Shown here: one piece after another, positions 16,947 to 25,142 of the stretch | Position numbering within the stretch: position 1 is the stretch's first letter | Layout: each line of letters opens with the position of its first letter | Assembly: GCF_016741815.1 (NCBI RefSeq) | Contig: NZ_JAERRJ010000002.1 | Span: forward strand, 1-64,000 | DNA: 64,000 nucleotides | Direction of reading: 5' to 3' | Source: Nocardia acididurans | GTDB taxonomy: Bacteria > Actinomycetota > Actinomycetes > Mycobacteriales > Mycobacteriaceae | Notes under the pieces: generated by a model | The model's input: the letters and a program-made list of their open reading frames with translations, nothing else | Told to the model about the DNA's origin: nothing | The model's database searches: none | Made by a program: the position numbers and the translations under genes

Positions 16947-17630
16947 TCAGGAGAGGGTGATCTCCGCGAAATCGCTGATCCAGCGGTGGGGTTCGCGGGG
17001 GGCGTTGGGTTCGCCGGGGCGGGTGACGCCGACGGCCTGCCAGCCCGCGGCCACTGCCGCGTCGAGCTCGTCGGGGTGGTCGGACAGGAACAGGATGTGC
17101 TCCGGGGCCACACCGATGGCGCTCGCGATCTTCTCGTAGGAGGAGGCTTCGCGTTTCGGGCCTGCCGTGGAGAGGTCGAAGTGACCGCTCAGGAGTGCGG
17201 AAAGGTCTCCGCCACGGGCGAATTCGAACCAGTCCCGCTGATTGCGGACCGAGCCGGAGGAATAGATGTAGAGGGCGATGCCCGCCTCGCGCCAGGCGCG
17301 CAGGGCGGGGGGCACGTCCTCGAAGAATTCACCGTGCAGCGAGCCGTTGCGGAAGCCCTCGGCGCAGACGATGCCCTGGGCCGCCTTCAGCGGCTCGGAC
17401 TTCACATCCGAATCGAGCCAGTCGATGAGGATGTCGGCCACCTCGGCGGCATCCGCGTCCGGGCGGTCGGCCTGGGCGCGGGTCGCCGCGATGATGGAAG
17501 CGCCTGCGCCGTCCTGGTTTTCGGCCAGCCAGCCGGGCAGCCGGGTGCGGGTGTAGCCGTAGAGGTCCTCGCGCACCGAGCTGGTCGGGCTGGTGGTGCC
17601 CTCGATGTCGAGGACGATGGTGGTGATCAT
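16947..17630 (-). CDS. mtnC: Enolase-phosphatase E1 (methionine salvage)
   Basis: A 227-residue HAD-superfamily enzyme. It converts 2,3-diketo-5-methylthiopentyl-1-phosphate to acireductone by enolisation and dephosphorylation. HAD motif I is VLDIEGTTSP, in which the MtnC-specific DIEGT replaces the usual DxDGT. Motif II is YIYSSGS and motif IV is ILFLSDHPDELDAA. Length and layout fit MtnC. The ATG overlaps the mtnD stop (ATGA), so it is the last gene of the mtnAB-mtnD-mtnC operon and is translationally coupled. Confidence 0.95.
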   Translation of the reverse strand: MITTIVLDIEGTTSPTSSVREDLYGYTRTRLPGWLAENQDGAGASIIAATRAQADRPDADAAEVADILIDWLDSDVKSEPLKAAQGIVCAEGFRNGSLHGEFFEDVPPALRAWREAGIALYIYSSGSVRNQRDWFEFARGGDLSALLSGHFDLSTAGPKREASSYEKIASAIGVAPEHILFLSDHPDELDAAVAAGWQAVGVTRPGEPNAPREPHRWISDFAEITLS

Positions 17631-18202
17631 GCGCCCACGAGTTCGTCGAGGGTGGGGAAGCCGCTCGAGATCTTGTCGCCGGTGAAGTCGCCGATCCAGC
17701 CGTCTTCCTCCTCGAAGAAGCGCACGGCCACGAATTCGGGGCGGGTGCCCATGTCGAACCAGTGCAGGGTGCCCGCGGGGACGGAGACGAGATCGCCCGC
17801 GGTGCAGACGGTCGCCAGAACCTCGTCGCCCAGGTGCAGGTAGAAGCAGCCCTGTCCGGCGGCGAAGAAGCGCACCTCGTCCTCGGCGTGGCGGTGCTCG
17901 TCGAGGAATTTGGTGCGGGCGGCGGTGGCCTTGGCGGGCCATTCCGGATCGGACTCGTCGGGGTGGATGCGGGCGACGTCGATGTGCTTGTAGCGGCCGT
18001 CGGCGTTGAGCGCGTCGATGCGCGAGGCGTATTCGGCGAGCAGCTCGTCGGTGGAGGTGGCGCCGGTGAGGCTCTCCAGCAGCGGCCATCGCTCGAAAGT
18101 GATGCCGCGCTTGGCCAATTCGGCGGCGATGACGGCATCGTCCTCGGTACGCAGGGTGACGTCGGCGCTGTCCTTGTCGGACATGATCTGCAGCAGTGTC
18201 AT
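17627..18202 (-). CDS. mtnD: Acireductone dioxygenase
   Basis: A 191-residue cupin enzyme that oxidises acireductone to the methionine precursor 4-methylthio-2-oxobutyrate plus formate when Fe is bound, or off-pathway with CO release when Ni is bound. The metal site is visible as HRHAEDE, with a later His in TLHWFDMG, and the family's GCFYLHLGDEV strand lies between them. It follows the fused mtnAB gene by 18 bases and overlaps mtnC, consistent with a single transcript. Confidence 0.95.
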   Translation of the reverse strand: MTLLQIMSDKDSADVTLRTEDDAVIAAELAKRGITFERWPLLESLTGATSTDELLAEYASRIDALNADGRYKHIDVARIHPDESDPEWPAKATAARTKFLDEHRHAEDEVRFFAAGQGCFYLHLGDEVLATVCTAGDLVSVPAGTLHWFDMGTRPEFVAVRFFEEEDGWIGDFTGDKISSGFPTLDELVGA

Positions 18203-18220
18203 GGTCAGCTCTCCTCGGAA

Positions 18221-19984
18221 CTACTTCTCGCCCACCGAGATTTCGCGGTGTCCGGTCAATATTGCCAATTCGCACATGGCTTCGAGGCATTCGGCGCGAT
18301 CGCGCGCCTGCGCCAGCGAGGCGCCCCATGCGGTAATGCCGTGGCCCGCGATGAACAGCACCGGCGGGGCGTCGGGATGTTCGGTCAGGTACTTCTCGAT
18401 GTCCTCGCCGATGCGCGGCACGTCGGCGTGGTTCGGGAAGACCGGAATGTCGATGGCGTCCGGGCGGATTCCGCCCAGCCCCTTGATCAGTTCATAACCG
18501 GAGAACCGCACCGTCTGCGGCGTCGCGCTCGCCGCGGCGATGGACAGGGTCGTGGCGTGCGGCGGATGCACGTGCACCACGGCCGCGCTGTCGCGGGTGC
18601 GATACACGGCGGTGTGGATGGTGGTCTCCGCCGACGGCCGCTTGCCGTTGCGCTCGACCGGCGTCGAATCGGCCACCTGTACGGCCACCATATCGGCGGC
18701 AGTGAGCTCGCCCTTCGACAGTCCGCTGGCCGTGATCACAGCTGTATTATCCTGCCGCACAGAGATATTGCCCGCCGTACCCGGCATCCAGCCGTTGGCG
18801 TAGAGCCCGCGCGCGATGGCCGCGATCTCCACCCCGGCGTCCGGGTGACCCGCCGAAACCTGCACCGCCACAGCGGTTTCAGCCTTAGAGGAAACCACGG
18901 CAGGCACCAGCGTGTCGACTCCGTCGCTGCTGCCGGGCGGGCGGCGGTACACGCGGTGGGTCGCCGCGTCGGCGGCGGTGCGGGTTTCGCCGGGCGCTTC
19001 CAGCACGCCGAATTCGGTGACCACGGCGGTCACGAGTTCCGGCGGGGTCACGTCGAAGGCGGGGTTGAAGGTCTCGGTCCCCTCGGGAGCCGTTCGCACG
19101 CCGCCGAATCCGGTGACCTCGGCGCTGGCGCGCTGCTCCACCACGATGTCGCGACCTGTCGGGGTGGAGATGTCGCGGGTGGACTCCGGCGCGACCACGA
19201 TGAACGGAATCCCGTGATGCCGCGCGGCCAGCGCCAGCATGTAGGTGCCGATCTTGTTGGCTACCGATCCGTCCGCGGTGATGCGATCCGCGCCCACGAT
19301 GACCGCGTCCACCTCCTCGGTGGCCATGGCCCACGCCGCCGCCGAATCGATGGTGAGCCGATGCGGGATTCCGGCCTCGGCCATCTCCCACGCGGTCAGG
19401 CGCGCGCCCTGCAGCAGGGGTCGCGTCTCGTCCACGATCACCTCGGCCAGCGCCCCGCGCTGGTGCAGCACGCGCAGCGCGCCGATGGCGGTGCCCACCG
19501 CGGTGGTGGCGAGCCGCCCGGTATTGCAGTGCGTGAGCAGCCGCAGTGGCCGGTCCCCGCACAGCTTCTGGATCAGGTCGGCGGCGTGGGTGGCGGCGGC
19601 CAGGTTCACCCGGCCGTCCTCGGCCAGCATCTCCAGGGCCTCGTCGAGCATGGCCTGCGTGCCCTGCGGCAGCCGGTTCAGCGTGCGCCGCACGCCCCAG
19701 GCCAGATTGACCGCGGTCGGCCGGGCGTCGGCGATGCGCGCGGCTTCGGCGCGCACCTGCTCGGCGTCCACGACTCCGTCGGTGGTGGCGGCGAGCGCCG
19801 CGATCACCACACCGAAGGCACCCGACACGCCGATGGCCGGCGCGCCGCGAATGGCCAGGCTCTGGATGGCGTCGATGACCTGATCGACCGTCGTGATCCG
19901 CAGCTCTCGCAGCTCAGCCGGCAGCAGACGCTGGTCGATGGTGACGAGCGCACCGTCGTCCCACGCGATCGAGCTTTCATCCAT
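18221..19984 (-). CDS. mtnAB: Fused methylthioribose-1-phosphate isomerase / methylthioribulose-1-phosphate dehydratase
   Basis: A 587-residue two-domain protein joining two consecutive methionine-salvage enzymes. Residues 1 to about 345 are MtnA, with IRGAPAIGVSGAFGV, catalytic Cys in LTHCNTGRLA and the acid in VIVGADRI. Residues from about 375 on are MtnB of the class II aldolase fold, with GTAGNISVR, the zinc-binding HVHPPHATTLS and a later His in IAGHGITAWG. A linker of about 30 residues connects them and the reading frame is unbroken, so this is a real fusion. Channelling of the sugar phosphate between sites is plausible but inferred. Genes for MTA phosphorylase and the final transaminase are not in the window. 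Confidence 0.93.
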   Translation of the reverse strand: MDESSIAWDDGALVTIDQRLLPAELRELRITTVDQVIDAIQSLAIRGAPAIGVSGAFGVVIAALAATTDGVVDAEQVRAEAARIADARPTAVNLAWGVRRTLNRLPQGTQAMLDEALEMLAEDGRVNLAAATHAADLIQKLCGDRPLRLLTHCNTGRLATTAVGTAIGALRVLHQRGALAEVIVDETRPLLQGARLTAWEMAEAGIPHRLTIDSAAAWAMATEEVDAVIVGADRITADGSVANKIGTYMLALAARHHGIPFIVVAPESTRDISTPTGRDIVVEQRASAEVTGFGGVRTAPEGTETFNPAFDVTPPELVTAVVTEFGVLEAPGETRTAADAATHRVYRRPPGSSDGVDTLVPAVVSSKAETAVAVQVSAGHPDAGVEIAAIARGLYANGWMPGTAGNISVRQDNTAVITASGLSKGELTAADMVAVQVADSTPVERNGKRPSAETTIHTAVYRTRDSAAVVHVHPPHATTLSIAAASATPQTVRFSGYELIKGLGGIRPDAIDIPVFPNHADVPRIGEDIEKYLTEHPDAPPVLFIAGHGITAWGASLAQARDRAECLEAMCELAILTGHREISVGEK

Positions 19985-20127
19985 CTAAGTCATGTCCTCT
20001 GGGCTGGAATCGGGACGCGTCCCGCGATCACGGGCGCACGCCAACGGTATCGAATCCGGATCGCCGTGTGACCGGCAGGTTTGAGATCAGCGGAATCCGA
20101 ACCGCCCGGGACCGTTATCATTCTGAT

Positions 20128-20409
20128 ATGGCGAGAGAACGTCGCACCCGCAAGATCACCGTGTCGGTGCCCGAGGAGATCGCCGCGACCCTCGACGACT
20201 GGCGCGCCAAAGGCCGGATCGAGTCCATCAGCGCCTTCGTCGTCGAATCCGTCAAGGCCCGCGTCGATCGCGCCGAGTCCCTGGCTCGCATCGAACAGGT
20301 CTTCGGCGGCCGTCCACCCCTCGACCTCATCAACCGGGCCCGGGCCGTGCAGGGTCTGCCCCCGTTATCGGAGGAGGACACGCCCGGCGATCATGCCGGC
20401 GCGGCATGA
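20128..20409 (+). CDS. Ribbon-helix-helix antitoxin-like protein
   Basis: A 93-residue protein with an N-terminal ribbon-helix-helix type DNA-binding segment (RKITVSVPEEIAATLDDWRAKG, then ISAFVVESVKARV) and an acidic C-terminus. Its stop overlaps the next gene's ATG, and that gene resembles a PIN-like toxin. Gene order, sizes and overlap are those of a type II toxin-antitoxin module, so it probably neutralises the partner and represses the shared promoter. The ATG at 20128 was chosen because the DNA-binding strand follows directly. Confidence 0.82.
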   Translation: MARERRTRKITVSVPEEIAATLDDWRAKGRIESISAFVVESVKARVDRAESLARIEQVFGGRPPLDLINRARAVQGLPPLSEEDTPGDHAGAA

Positions 20410-20819
20410 CCTCCCCGGGCTCCACCCTCGGCGGCGTCGTCTTCGACACGGCCGCCCTGACCGCATGGGCCCATCGCGTCGCCTACGTCCAGTCGGTGGT
20501 GTGGGCGACCGCCGACGCCGGGCACACGATCATCGTCCCCGCCACCGCCCTGGCCGCCGCGCGCGCCTTGATTCCGCCCGGCCGTCTGGACATCCTCTCT
20601 GTGCTGCTGGACTTGCCGAACACCGTCATCCAGCCCCTGGACCGCCCGGCCAGCGATCATCTGGGCGCAGCCCTGGCCGACCGCGCCGACGCCGACGCTC
20701 TCATCCCCGCCGGGCACGCCACCATCGAGGCCGTGAGCCGTGACTGGCCCTGCCTCACCGATCGCCCGGACACCCTCAAGAAACTGGATCCCCGGGTCCA
20801 AACCGACACGCTCCCTTAG
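20406..20819 (+). CDS. PIN-domain-like toxin, partner of the upstream antitoxin
   Basis: A 137-residue protein with a PIN-like outline: an N-terminal acidic strand (GVVFDTAALTAWA), a central helical part, and late acidic residues (RADADALIPAGHATIEAV). Some PIN catalytic acids are not obvious, so it could be a diverged or inactive nuclease. The ATG overlaps the antitoxin stop by 4 bases, which argues for a coupled toxin-antitoxin pair. Active members of this family cleave RNA. Confidence 0.72.
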   Translation: MTSPGSTLGGVVFDTAALTAWAHRVAYVQSVVWATADAGHTIIVPATALAAARALIPPGRLDILSVLLDLPNTVIQPLDRPASDHLGAALADRADADALIPAGHATIEAVSRDWPCLTDRPDTLKKLDPRVQTDTLP

Positions 20820-20828
20820 AGTTTCACC

Positions 20829-22073
20829 TCAGGACACGCCCAGGGCCAACGTCACATTGTGGCCACCGAATCCGAACGAATTACTGAGCGCGTAGTCCAG
20901 GATCTGATGCCGCGGCTTGTCGGCGACCACATCGATGGCGATCCCGTCGTCGGAGTTCTCGAAATTCAGTGTGGGCGGGACGATCTGCTCGCCCAGCGTG
21001 CGCAGGGTCAGGATGGCTTCCAGCGCGCCGACCGCACCGATGGAATGGCCCAGTGCGGATTTCGGTGCGTAGACCGAGGATTCGGGGGTGACGGCCATGA
21101 TCGCCCGCGCCTCGGAAGCGTCGCCGATGGGGGTTCCGGTGGCGTGGGCGTTCACGTGGCCGATGTCGGAGGGCGAAAGTCCGGCCGTGGCAAGGGCTTT
21201 GCGCATGGCGCGCGCCGCGCCGCCGCCGTCGGGGGCGGTGCCGGTGATGTGGTAGCCGTCGGAGGTGATGCCCGCGCCCAGCACGCGGCCGTGGATGTGC
21301 GCGCCACGGGCGCGGGCGTGCTGTTCGGATTCGAGGACGAGCAGGGCTCCCGCTTCGCCGAAGACGAATCCGTCGCGGTCGCGGTCGAAAGGCCGGGAGG
21401 CGCGGGCGGGTTCGTCGTTGCGGGTGCTCATGGCGCGCATCATGGCGAAGCTGGCGATCGGGACCGCGTCGATGTGACCTTCGACGCCGCCCGCGACGAC
21501 CACGTCGGCTTCGCCGGTGGTGATCAGCCGCCAGGCGTGCGCGATGGCCTCCGAGCCGGAGGCGCAGGCCGAAACCGGCGCGTAGACACCGCCTTTCGCG
21601 CCGAGTTCCAATCCGATGGTGGCGGCGGAACCGTTGGGCATGACCATGGGCACCGTCATGGGCGGCACCTTGCGGTAGCCCCCGGCGCGCATGACGTCGA
21701 CCGCGTGCACGAGCGCCTCGCCGCCGCCGAGTCCGGTGCCGACGACGACGGCCAATCGTTCCGGATCGAGTTGCGGGGCTCCGGCCTCCTGCCAGACCTG
21801 GCGGGTGAGCACCAGCGCGAGCTGCTGGACGAAGGACATGCGCCGCTGCTCGATTCGGGTCAGCTGCGCGCCAGGCGGCGCGGTCAACCGCCCGCCGATG
21901 CGCACCGGCAGGTCGTAGTCGGTGACGAAATCGTCTGCGAGCGTGCCGATTCCGCTTTCCCCGGCCAGCAGCCGCGTCCAGGTCGTCGCCAGGTCCGCGC
22001 CGAGGCAGGTGGTGGCAGCCATGGCGGTCACGACGACGTTCGGACGAGTTTCTGTACCAGTTGCTACACCCAT
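20829..22073 (-). CDS. Beta-ketoacyl-ACP synthase II (KasA/KasB/FabF-like)
   Basis: A 414-residue ketosynthase that extends acyl-ACP chains with malonyl-ACP. The catalytic triad is visible: Cys170 in [11 protein letters not shown], His310 in [10 protein letters not shown] and His343 in [13 protein letters not shown], with the conserved Lys338. The C-terminal [12 protein letters not shown] motif is also present. The N-terminus [15 protein letters not shown] resembles mycobacterial KasA/KasB, so a role in mycolic-type or storage lipid synthesis is likely. The gene is divergent from a TetR gene. A putative operator overlaps its first codons and a second lies just upstream, which points to direct repression. 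Confidence 0.92.
   Translation of the reverse strand: MGVATGTETRPNVVVTAMAATTCLGADLATTWTRLLAGESGIGTLADDFVTDYDLPVRIGGRLTAPPGAQLTRIEQRRMSFVQQLALVLTRQVWQEAGAPQLDPERLAVVVGTGLGGGEALVHAVDVMRAGGYRKVPPMTVPMVMPNGSAATIGLELGAKGGVYAPVSACASGSEAIAHAWRLITTGEADVVVAGGVEGHIDAVPIASFAMMRAMSTRNDEPARASRPFDRDRDGFVFGEAGALLVLESEQHARARGAHIHGRVLGAGITSDGYHITGTAPDGGGAARAMRKALATAGLSPSDIGHVNAHATGTPIGDASEARAIMAVTPESSVYAPKSALGHSIGAVGALEAILTLRTLGEQIVPPTLNFENSDDGIAIDVVADKPRHQILDYALSNSFGFGGHNVTLALGVS
22053..22068. promoter_or_regulatory. Candidate TetR operator copy 1 (inside ketosynthase start)
   Basis: Arms TGTACC and GCTACA with a 4-nt spacer; one mismatch from the perfect copy at 22088-22105. It covers codons 2-7 of the ketosynthase gene. 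Confidence 0.5.
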
Positions 22074-22087
22074 GGGGAAATGAATAC

Positions 22088-22105
22088 CTGTAGCACCCGC
22101 TACAG
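22088..22105. promoter_or_regulatory. Candidate TetR operator copy 2
   Basis: Perfect 7-bp arms CTGTAGC and GCTACAG with a 4-nt spacer lie between the divergent ketosynthase and TetR genes. The centre is 36 bases from that of copy 1, and the two share TGTA(G/C)C half-sites. Confidence 0.65.
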
Positions 22106-22112
22106 TCAACTC

Positions 22113-22679
22113 GTGCCCCGCCCACTCGACCATGCCCGCCGCGCGGAACTGCTCGCCGGTGTCATCGCCTATATCGCCGAACACGGGCTCGCGGAATTGT
22201 CGCTGCGCCCGCTGGCCGACTATCTGGGCACCAGCTCACGCATGCTGATCCACTATTTCGGCACCAAGGAGCAGATGCTGATCGCGGCACTGGAGACGCA
22301 GCGCCCGAATGTCCCGGCCCTGTTCGCCGGTATCGAGGATTCCGTGACCCTGGAGAACCGGCTCGCGGAGTCGTTCACGGTCAACACCAGCGGGCCCGCG
22401 GTCACGGGCCTGCGGGTGCTGTTGCAGGTGCTGGGCGAGGCCTGCGTGCCGACGAGCGTCTTCCGCGCGTACGCCGCCGACGCGGTCCGCGCGGTGATCG
22501 ATCCGCTGACCGACACCCTGGCCCGCGTCGATCCGGGCCTCGAGGACCCCGAAGCCGCTGCCACCCTGCTGGTTTCGGGCATGCGCGGGTTGATCCAGGA
22601 CTGGTGGATCACCGGCGACACCGACCGTGTCGATCGCGCCGTGCGCATGCTGGTGCGTCAGGCCGTGGGCCGCCGCTGA
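22113..22679 (+). CDS. TetR-family regulator, probably controlling the divergent ketosynthase
   Basis: A 188-residue TetR protein. The HTH is [30 protein letters not shown], then [16 protein letters not shown], followed by an all-helical effector domain with a conserved [14 protein letters not shown] segment. I chose the GTG at 22113 because the perfect palindrome at 22088-22105 lies directly upstream; an ATG at 22080 is in frame and equally possible. Two related operator-like palindromes in the intergenic region make it the likely repressor of itself and the ketosynthase. The effector may be an acyl-CoA, by analogy with other lipid TetR proteins (inference). Confidence 0.9.
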   Translation: MPRPLDHARRAELLAGVIAYIAEHGLAELSLRPLADYLGTSSRMLIHYFGTKEQMLIAALETQRPNVPALFAGIEDSVTLENRLAESFTVNTSGPAVTGLRVLLQVLGEACVPTSVFRAYAADAVRAVIDPLTDTLARVDPGLEDPEAAATLLVSGMRGLIQDWWITGDTDRVDRAVRMLVRQAVGRR

Positions 22680-22694
22680 CCGGCAGCGGCGGCC
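22668..22694. terminator. Hairpin terminator overlapping the TetR stop codon
   Basis: A perfect 11-bp stem GGCCGCCGCTG / CAGCGGCGGCC with a 5-nt loop lies between the convergent TetR and acyltransferase genes. Confidence 0.75.
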
Positions 22695-22719
22695 GGACCC
22701 GATCGAATAGTGTTTCGGC

Positions 22720-23919
22720 TCAGGCGAATTCGCCGAGCAGCTTGGCCAGCATATCGGCGCGACCCTGCTTCTCGGTCTCCTGCAGCCAGGGCAGCGGTAT
22801 GAAGTCGATGCTGAGGCGGCCCTGGAAGGTGTGCACGAAGTACTCCCCCGGCGCCAGTTCACCCGAGGGCGGCGCGACGGCGGGCGGGTTGACCGTCATA
22901 CCGCCCCGGAAATCGCTGAGCCGCAACCCGTCCGGCGTCTCGAACTCCGGGATGCGACCCCAGTTCGAGGAGCGGACGATACCGGTGACCACCAGGTTCG
23001 GGTTGTATCCGGCCCGCGCCTTGTCGACGATGACCCCGTCCGCCAGTTCGGTTTTGAAGGCGGCGGCCACCGAGCGGGCCAGCGCGACCAGCTCGGATTC
23101 ATCGGACTCGGCCGTGTATTCGCCGTAGCCGAAGGCATTGGTCGCGGCGGTCGGCGCGATGGGCGGGTCGATACGCTCGCGCAGGTCGACCGCGAAGACG
23201 TAGTTCAGCGCGGGCAGTGCGACATTGCGGAACTTGCTCTCGGTCAACAGCACTGCCGCCGACAGCAGGGCGTTGACGGTGAGCTGTTCGCGCTTGGCGA
23301 AGTCGAGCAGTGCGGTGGTGGCTTCCGGCGACAGCGGGCAGCGCACCGCCTCCATGGACAGGGTGCCGATGAGCGGGGCGTCGACGGGCAGCGGGTACGG
23401 CACGGGTTCGAGCGCCTGGTCGTTCAGCAGTTCCTCGACCGAGCTCGGGTAGTCGCGCGGTTCCGGGCTCAGAATCCCGCCCGCGCTCACCGTGGTGTAG
23501 TAGGCCCACAATTCCTCGAGCAGCGTCAGCGAGTGATGCCCGTCGGCGATGCTGTGGTGGATGAGCAGCGTCACCCGGGCGGCGTGCTCGCCGCGGATCA
23601 CGAGCAGTGCGCTGGTCTCGCGGCTCTGGTCGAGCTGCGCTCCGGTCAGCACCAGTTCGGGATCGCCGTCGGTGACGATGACCCGCGCCTGCGAGTCCTC
23701 GGCGACGCGCAGTTCGACGGCCGACGCGTCGTCCCGAATCAGCAGGTGCGCGTTGAGAATCGGGTTGCGCGCCCGCAGTATCTCGAAGGCCCGCGTGAGC
23801 TTGTCGATGTCGAGATCGCCGGTGGCGAGCACCGAGTACGCGATGCACACGGTGCTGGTGGCGTAGATGAGCTCACTGGGCGCGAGTGTGCGAATCGTCT
23901 TGATAGCAGACACCCCCAT
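22720..23919 (-). CDS. PapA-type acyltransferase (condensation-domain superfamily)
   Basis: A 399-residue protein of the condensation/PapA acyltransferase superfamily. The catalytic motif HHxxxDG is present as HHSIADGHHS, and later DFRGGMTVNPP fills the structural DFGW position. Mycobacterial PapA proteins transfer acyl groups onto polyketide alcohols or sugars; PapA5 is the closest functional model by size and motif. No polyketide synthase lies nearby, so the substrate is unknown. The ATG at 23919 is preceded by GGGGAAGG. The frame stays open 70 codons further upstream, but that part looks non-coding. The gene is divergent from an imine-reductase-like gene. Confidence 0.85.
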   Translation of the reverse strand: MGVSAIKTIRTLAPSELIYATSTVCIAYSVLATGDLDIDKLTRAFEILRARNPILNAHLLIRDDASAVELRVAEDSQARVIVTDGDPELVLTGAQLDQSRETSALLVIRGEHAARVTLLIHHSIADGHHSLTLLEELWAYYTTVSAGGILSPEPRDYPSSVEELLNDQALEPVPYPLPVDAPLIGTLSMEAVRCPLSPEATTALLDFAKREQLTVNALLSAAVLLTESKFRNVALPALNYVFAVDLRERIDPPIAPTAATNAFGYGEYTAESDESELVALARSVAAAFKTELADGVIVDKARAGYNPNLVVTGIVRSSNWGRIPEFETPDGLRLSDFRGGMTVNPPAVAPPSGELAPGEYFVHTFQGRLSIDFIPLPWLQETEKQGRADMLAKLLGEFA

Positions 23920-24107
23920 GTCCTTCCCCTGAAAACGTGTGGAACACAAGAAAATCGCCGACGCCCTCGGACATCGGCGATCGCTGCGCACGAAACTACC
24001 GCGCCTGCGGTGACCCGCGCATCTCGAAAAGTGACACCGGTCATAGTTCGGCACGAACCCGGCGTCCTGATCTGGACCCTTACCGAAGGGTGCGTATCCG
24101 GTGCGGA

Positions 24108-24119
24108 AAGTACGTACTT
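24108..24119. promoter_or_regulatory. Perfect 12-bp palindrome, candidate operator
   Basis: AAGTACGTACTT lies in the 279-base region between the divergent acyltransferase and imine-reductase-like genes, 79 bases before the latter's ATG. No regulator gene is adjacent. The rest of this intergenic region shows nothing else I can interpret. Confidence 0.5.
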
Positions 24120-24198
24120 GTCGCAGATGACGCACGGTTCGACACTCGGTTCTCGGCAGGCGGCCGCGCCCGCGGAACCCATGGTGATCGGAGCAGAG

Positions 24199-25077
24199 AT
24201 GATCGACGAAGAACGCACCCCCGTGACGGTGCTGGGGCTCGGCTCGATGGGCCGGGCACTCGCGGAAGCCCTACTGGCGGCGGGGTATCCGACCACCGTG
24301 TGGAATCGCAGCGCGGAACGCGCTGCGCCACTGGTGGCGGCCGGGGCCGCCCAGCAGCTCGCGATCGCCGATGCCGTGGCGGCGAGTCCGGTGATCATCT
24401 CGGTGCTGACGACATTCGAGGCCACGCGAACAGCCTTGGCGGACACCGGAACCGCGCTGCGGGGACGCACCCTGATCACACTCAATTCCGGAAACCCCAC
24501 CGACGCACGAGAATTCGCCGACTGGGCGGCCGCGCGCGGCGCGCGGTTCCTGGCCGGGGCGATCAAGAACGTGCCCGCGGCCGTGGGCGATCCCGGTACC
24601 CTGCTGTACTTCGGCGGCGAGCGCGCGCTGTTCGAGGAGAGCACGCCGCTGCTGCGCGTATTCGGCGGCGACCTGGTCCACCTGGGTCCGGAACCGGATC
24701 TCGCGGCGCTCTACGAATCCGCCGTCGGTACAACGCTGCTGCCCACGCTGCTCGGTTTCCTAGAGGGCGCGGCGGTGCTGGCCGCCCGTGGCCTGCCCGC
24801 GAGTTCGATGGTGCCCTACTCGGCCAAATGGCTGGAGATGATCGCGTCGCTGCTGCCGGTGCTGGCCGAGGAGATCGACAACCGCGATTACACCCGGCTC
24901 GGGTCGTCGGTGGCGCTGTTCCACGGTGCGATCGACGACGACCGCCGGCTGGGAGCCGAAGCGGGCGTGGACATGTCCTGGCACGAGCCCATGCACGACC
25001 TGCTCGAGCGCGCGGTCGCCGAGGGGCGCGGCGGGCAGAGCATCACCGCCCTCGTCGAACTGCTCGGGCAGCGGTAG
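24199..25077 (+). CDS. NAD(P)-binding imine-reductase/hydroxyisobutyrate-dehydrogenase-like protein
   Basis: A 292-residue oxidoreductase. An N-terminal Rossmann fold (VTVLGLGSMGRALAEALLAAG, then the NADP-selecting WNRSAERA) is followed by a helical domain with SAVGTTLLPTLLGFLEGAA and SWHEPMHDLLERAVAEG. This layout fits the imine reductase/reductive aminase subgroup more than classical 3-hydroxyisobutyrate dehydrogenases, since the helix with the usual catalytic Lys is altered. The natural substrate is unknown. The ATG at 24199 has GGAG 6 bases upstream; in-frame ATGs at 24127 and 24181 have weaker sites. Confidence 0.87.
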   Translation: MIDEERTPVTVLGLGSMGRALAEALLAAGYPTTVWNRSAERAAPLVAAGAAQQLAIADAVAASPVIISVLTTFEATRTALADTGTALRGRTLITLNSGNPTDAREFADWAAARGARFLAGAIKNVPAAVGDPGTLLYFGGERALFEESTPLLRVFGGDLVHLGPEPDLAALYESAVGTTLLPTLLGFLEGAAVLAARGLPASSMVPYSAKWLEMIASLLPVLAEEIDNRDYTRLGSSVALFHGAIDDDRRLGAEAGVDMSWHEPMHDLLERAVAEGRGGQSITALVELLGQR

Positions 25078-25142
25078 CCGCCCGCACGTCACCCCCAGCT
25101 CTTACAGTGGCAGCAGGTGCTGTGTCAGCGAAGGGGAAAGCC

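Noticed and set aside
17762..20071. A 769-codon open frame on the plus strand across the methionine-salvage operon
   Set aside because: It lies antisense to mtnD and the mtnAB fusion, which have clear motifs on the other strand. Its translation is low-complexity Gly/Arg-rich, as expected for a shadow frame in GC-rich DNA.
20859..22079. A long N-terminal extension of the TetR gene through the ketosynthase region
   Set aside because: The extension is antisense to the ketosynthase and Gly/Asp-rich. TetR homology begins only after about position 22113.
24127..24135. N-terminal extensions of the acyltransferase (from 24135) and the reductase (from 24127) that would make them overlap
   Set aside because: Both extensions are Arg-rich or featureless, and the internal ATGs at 23919 and 24199 have much better ribosome sites.
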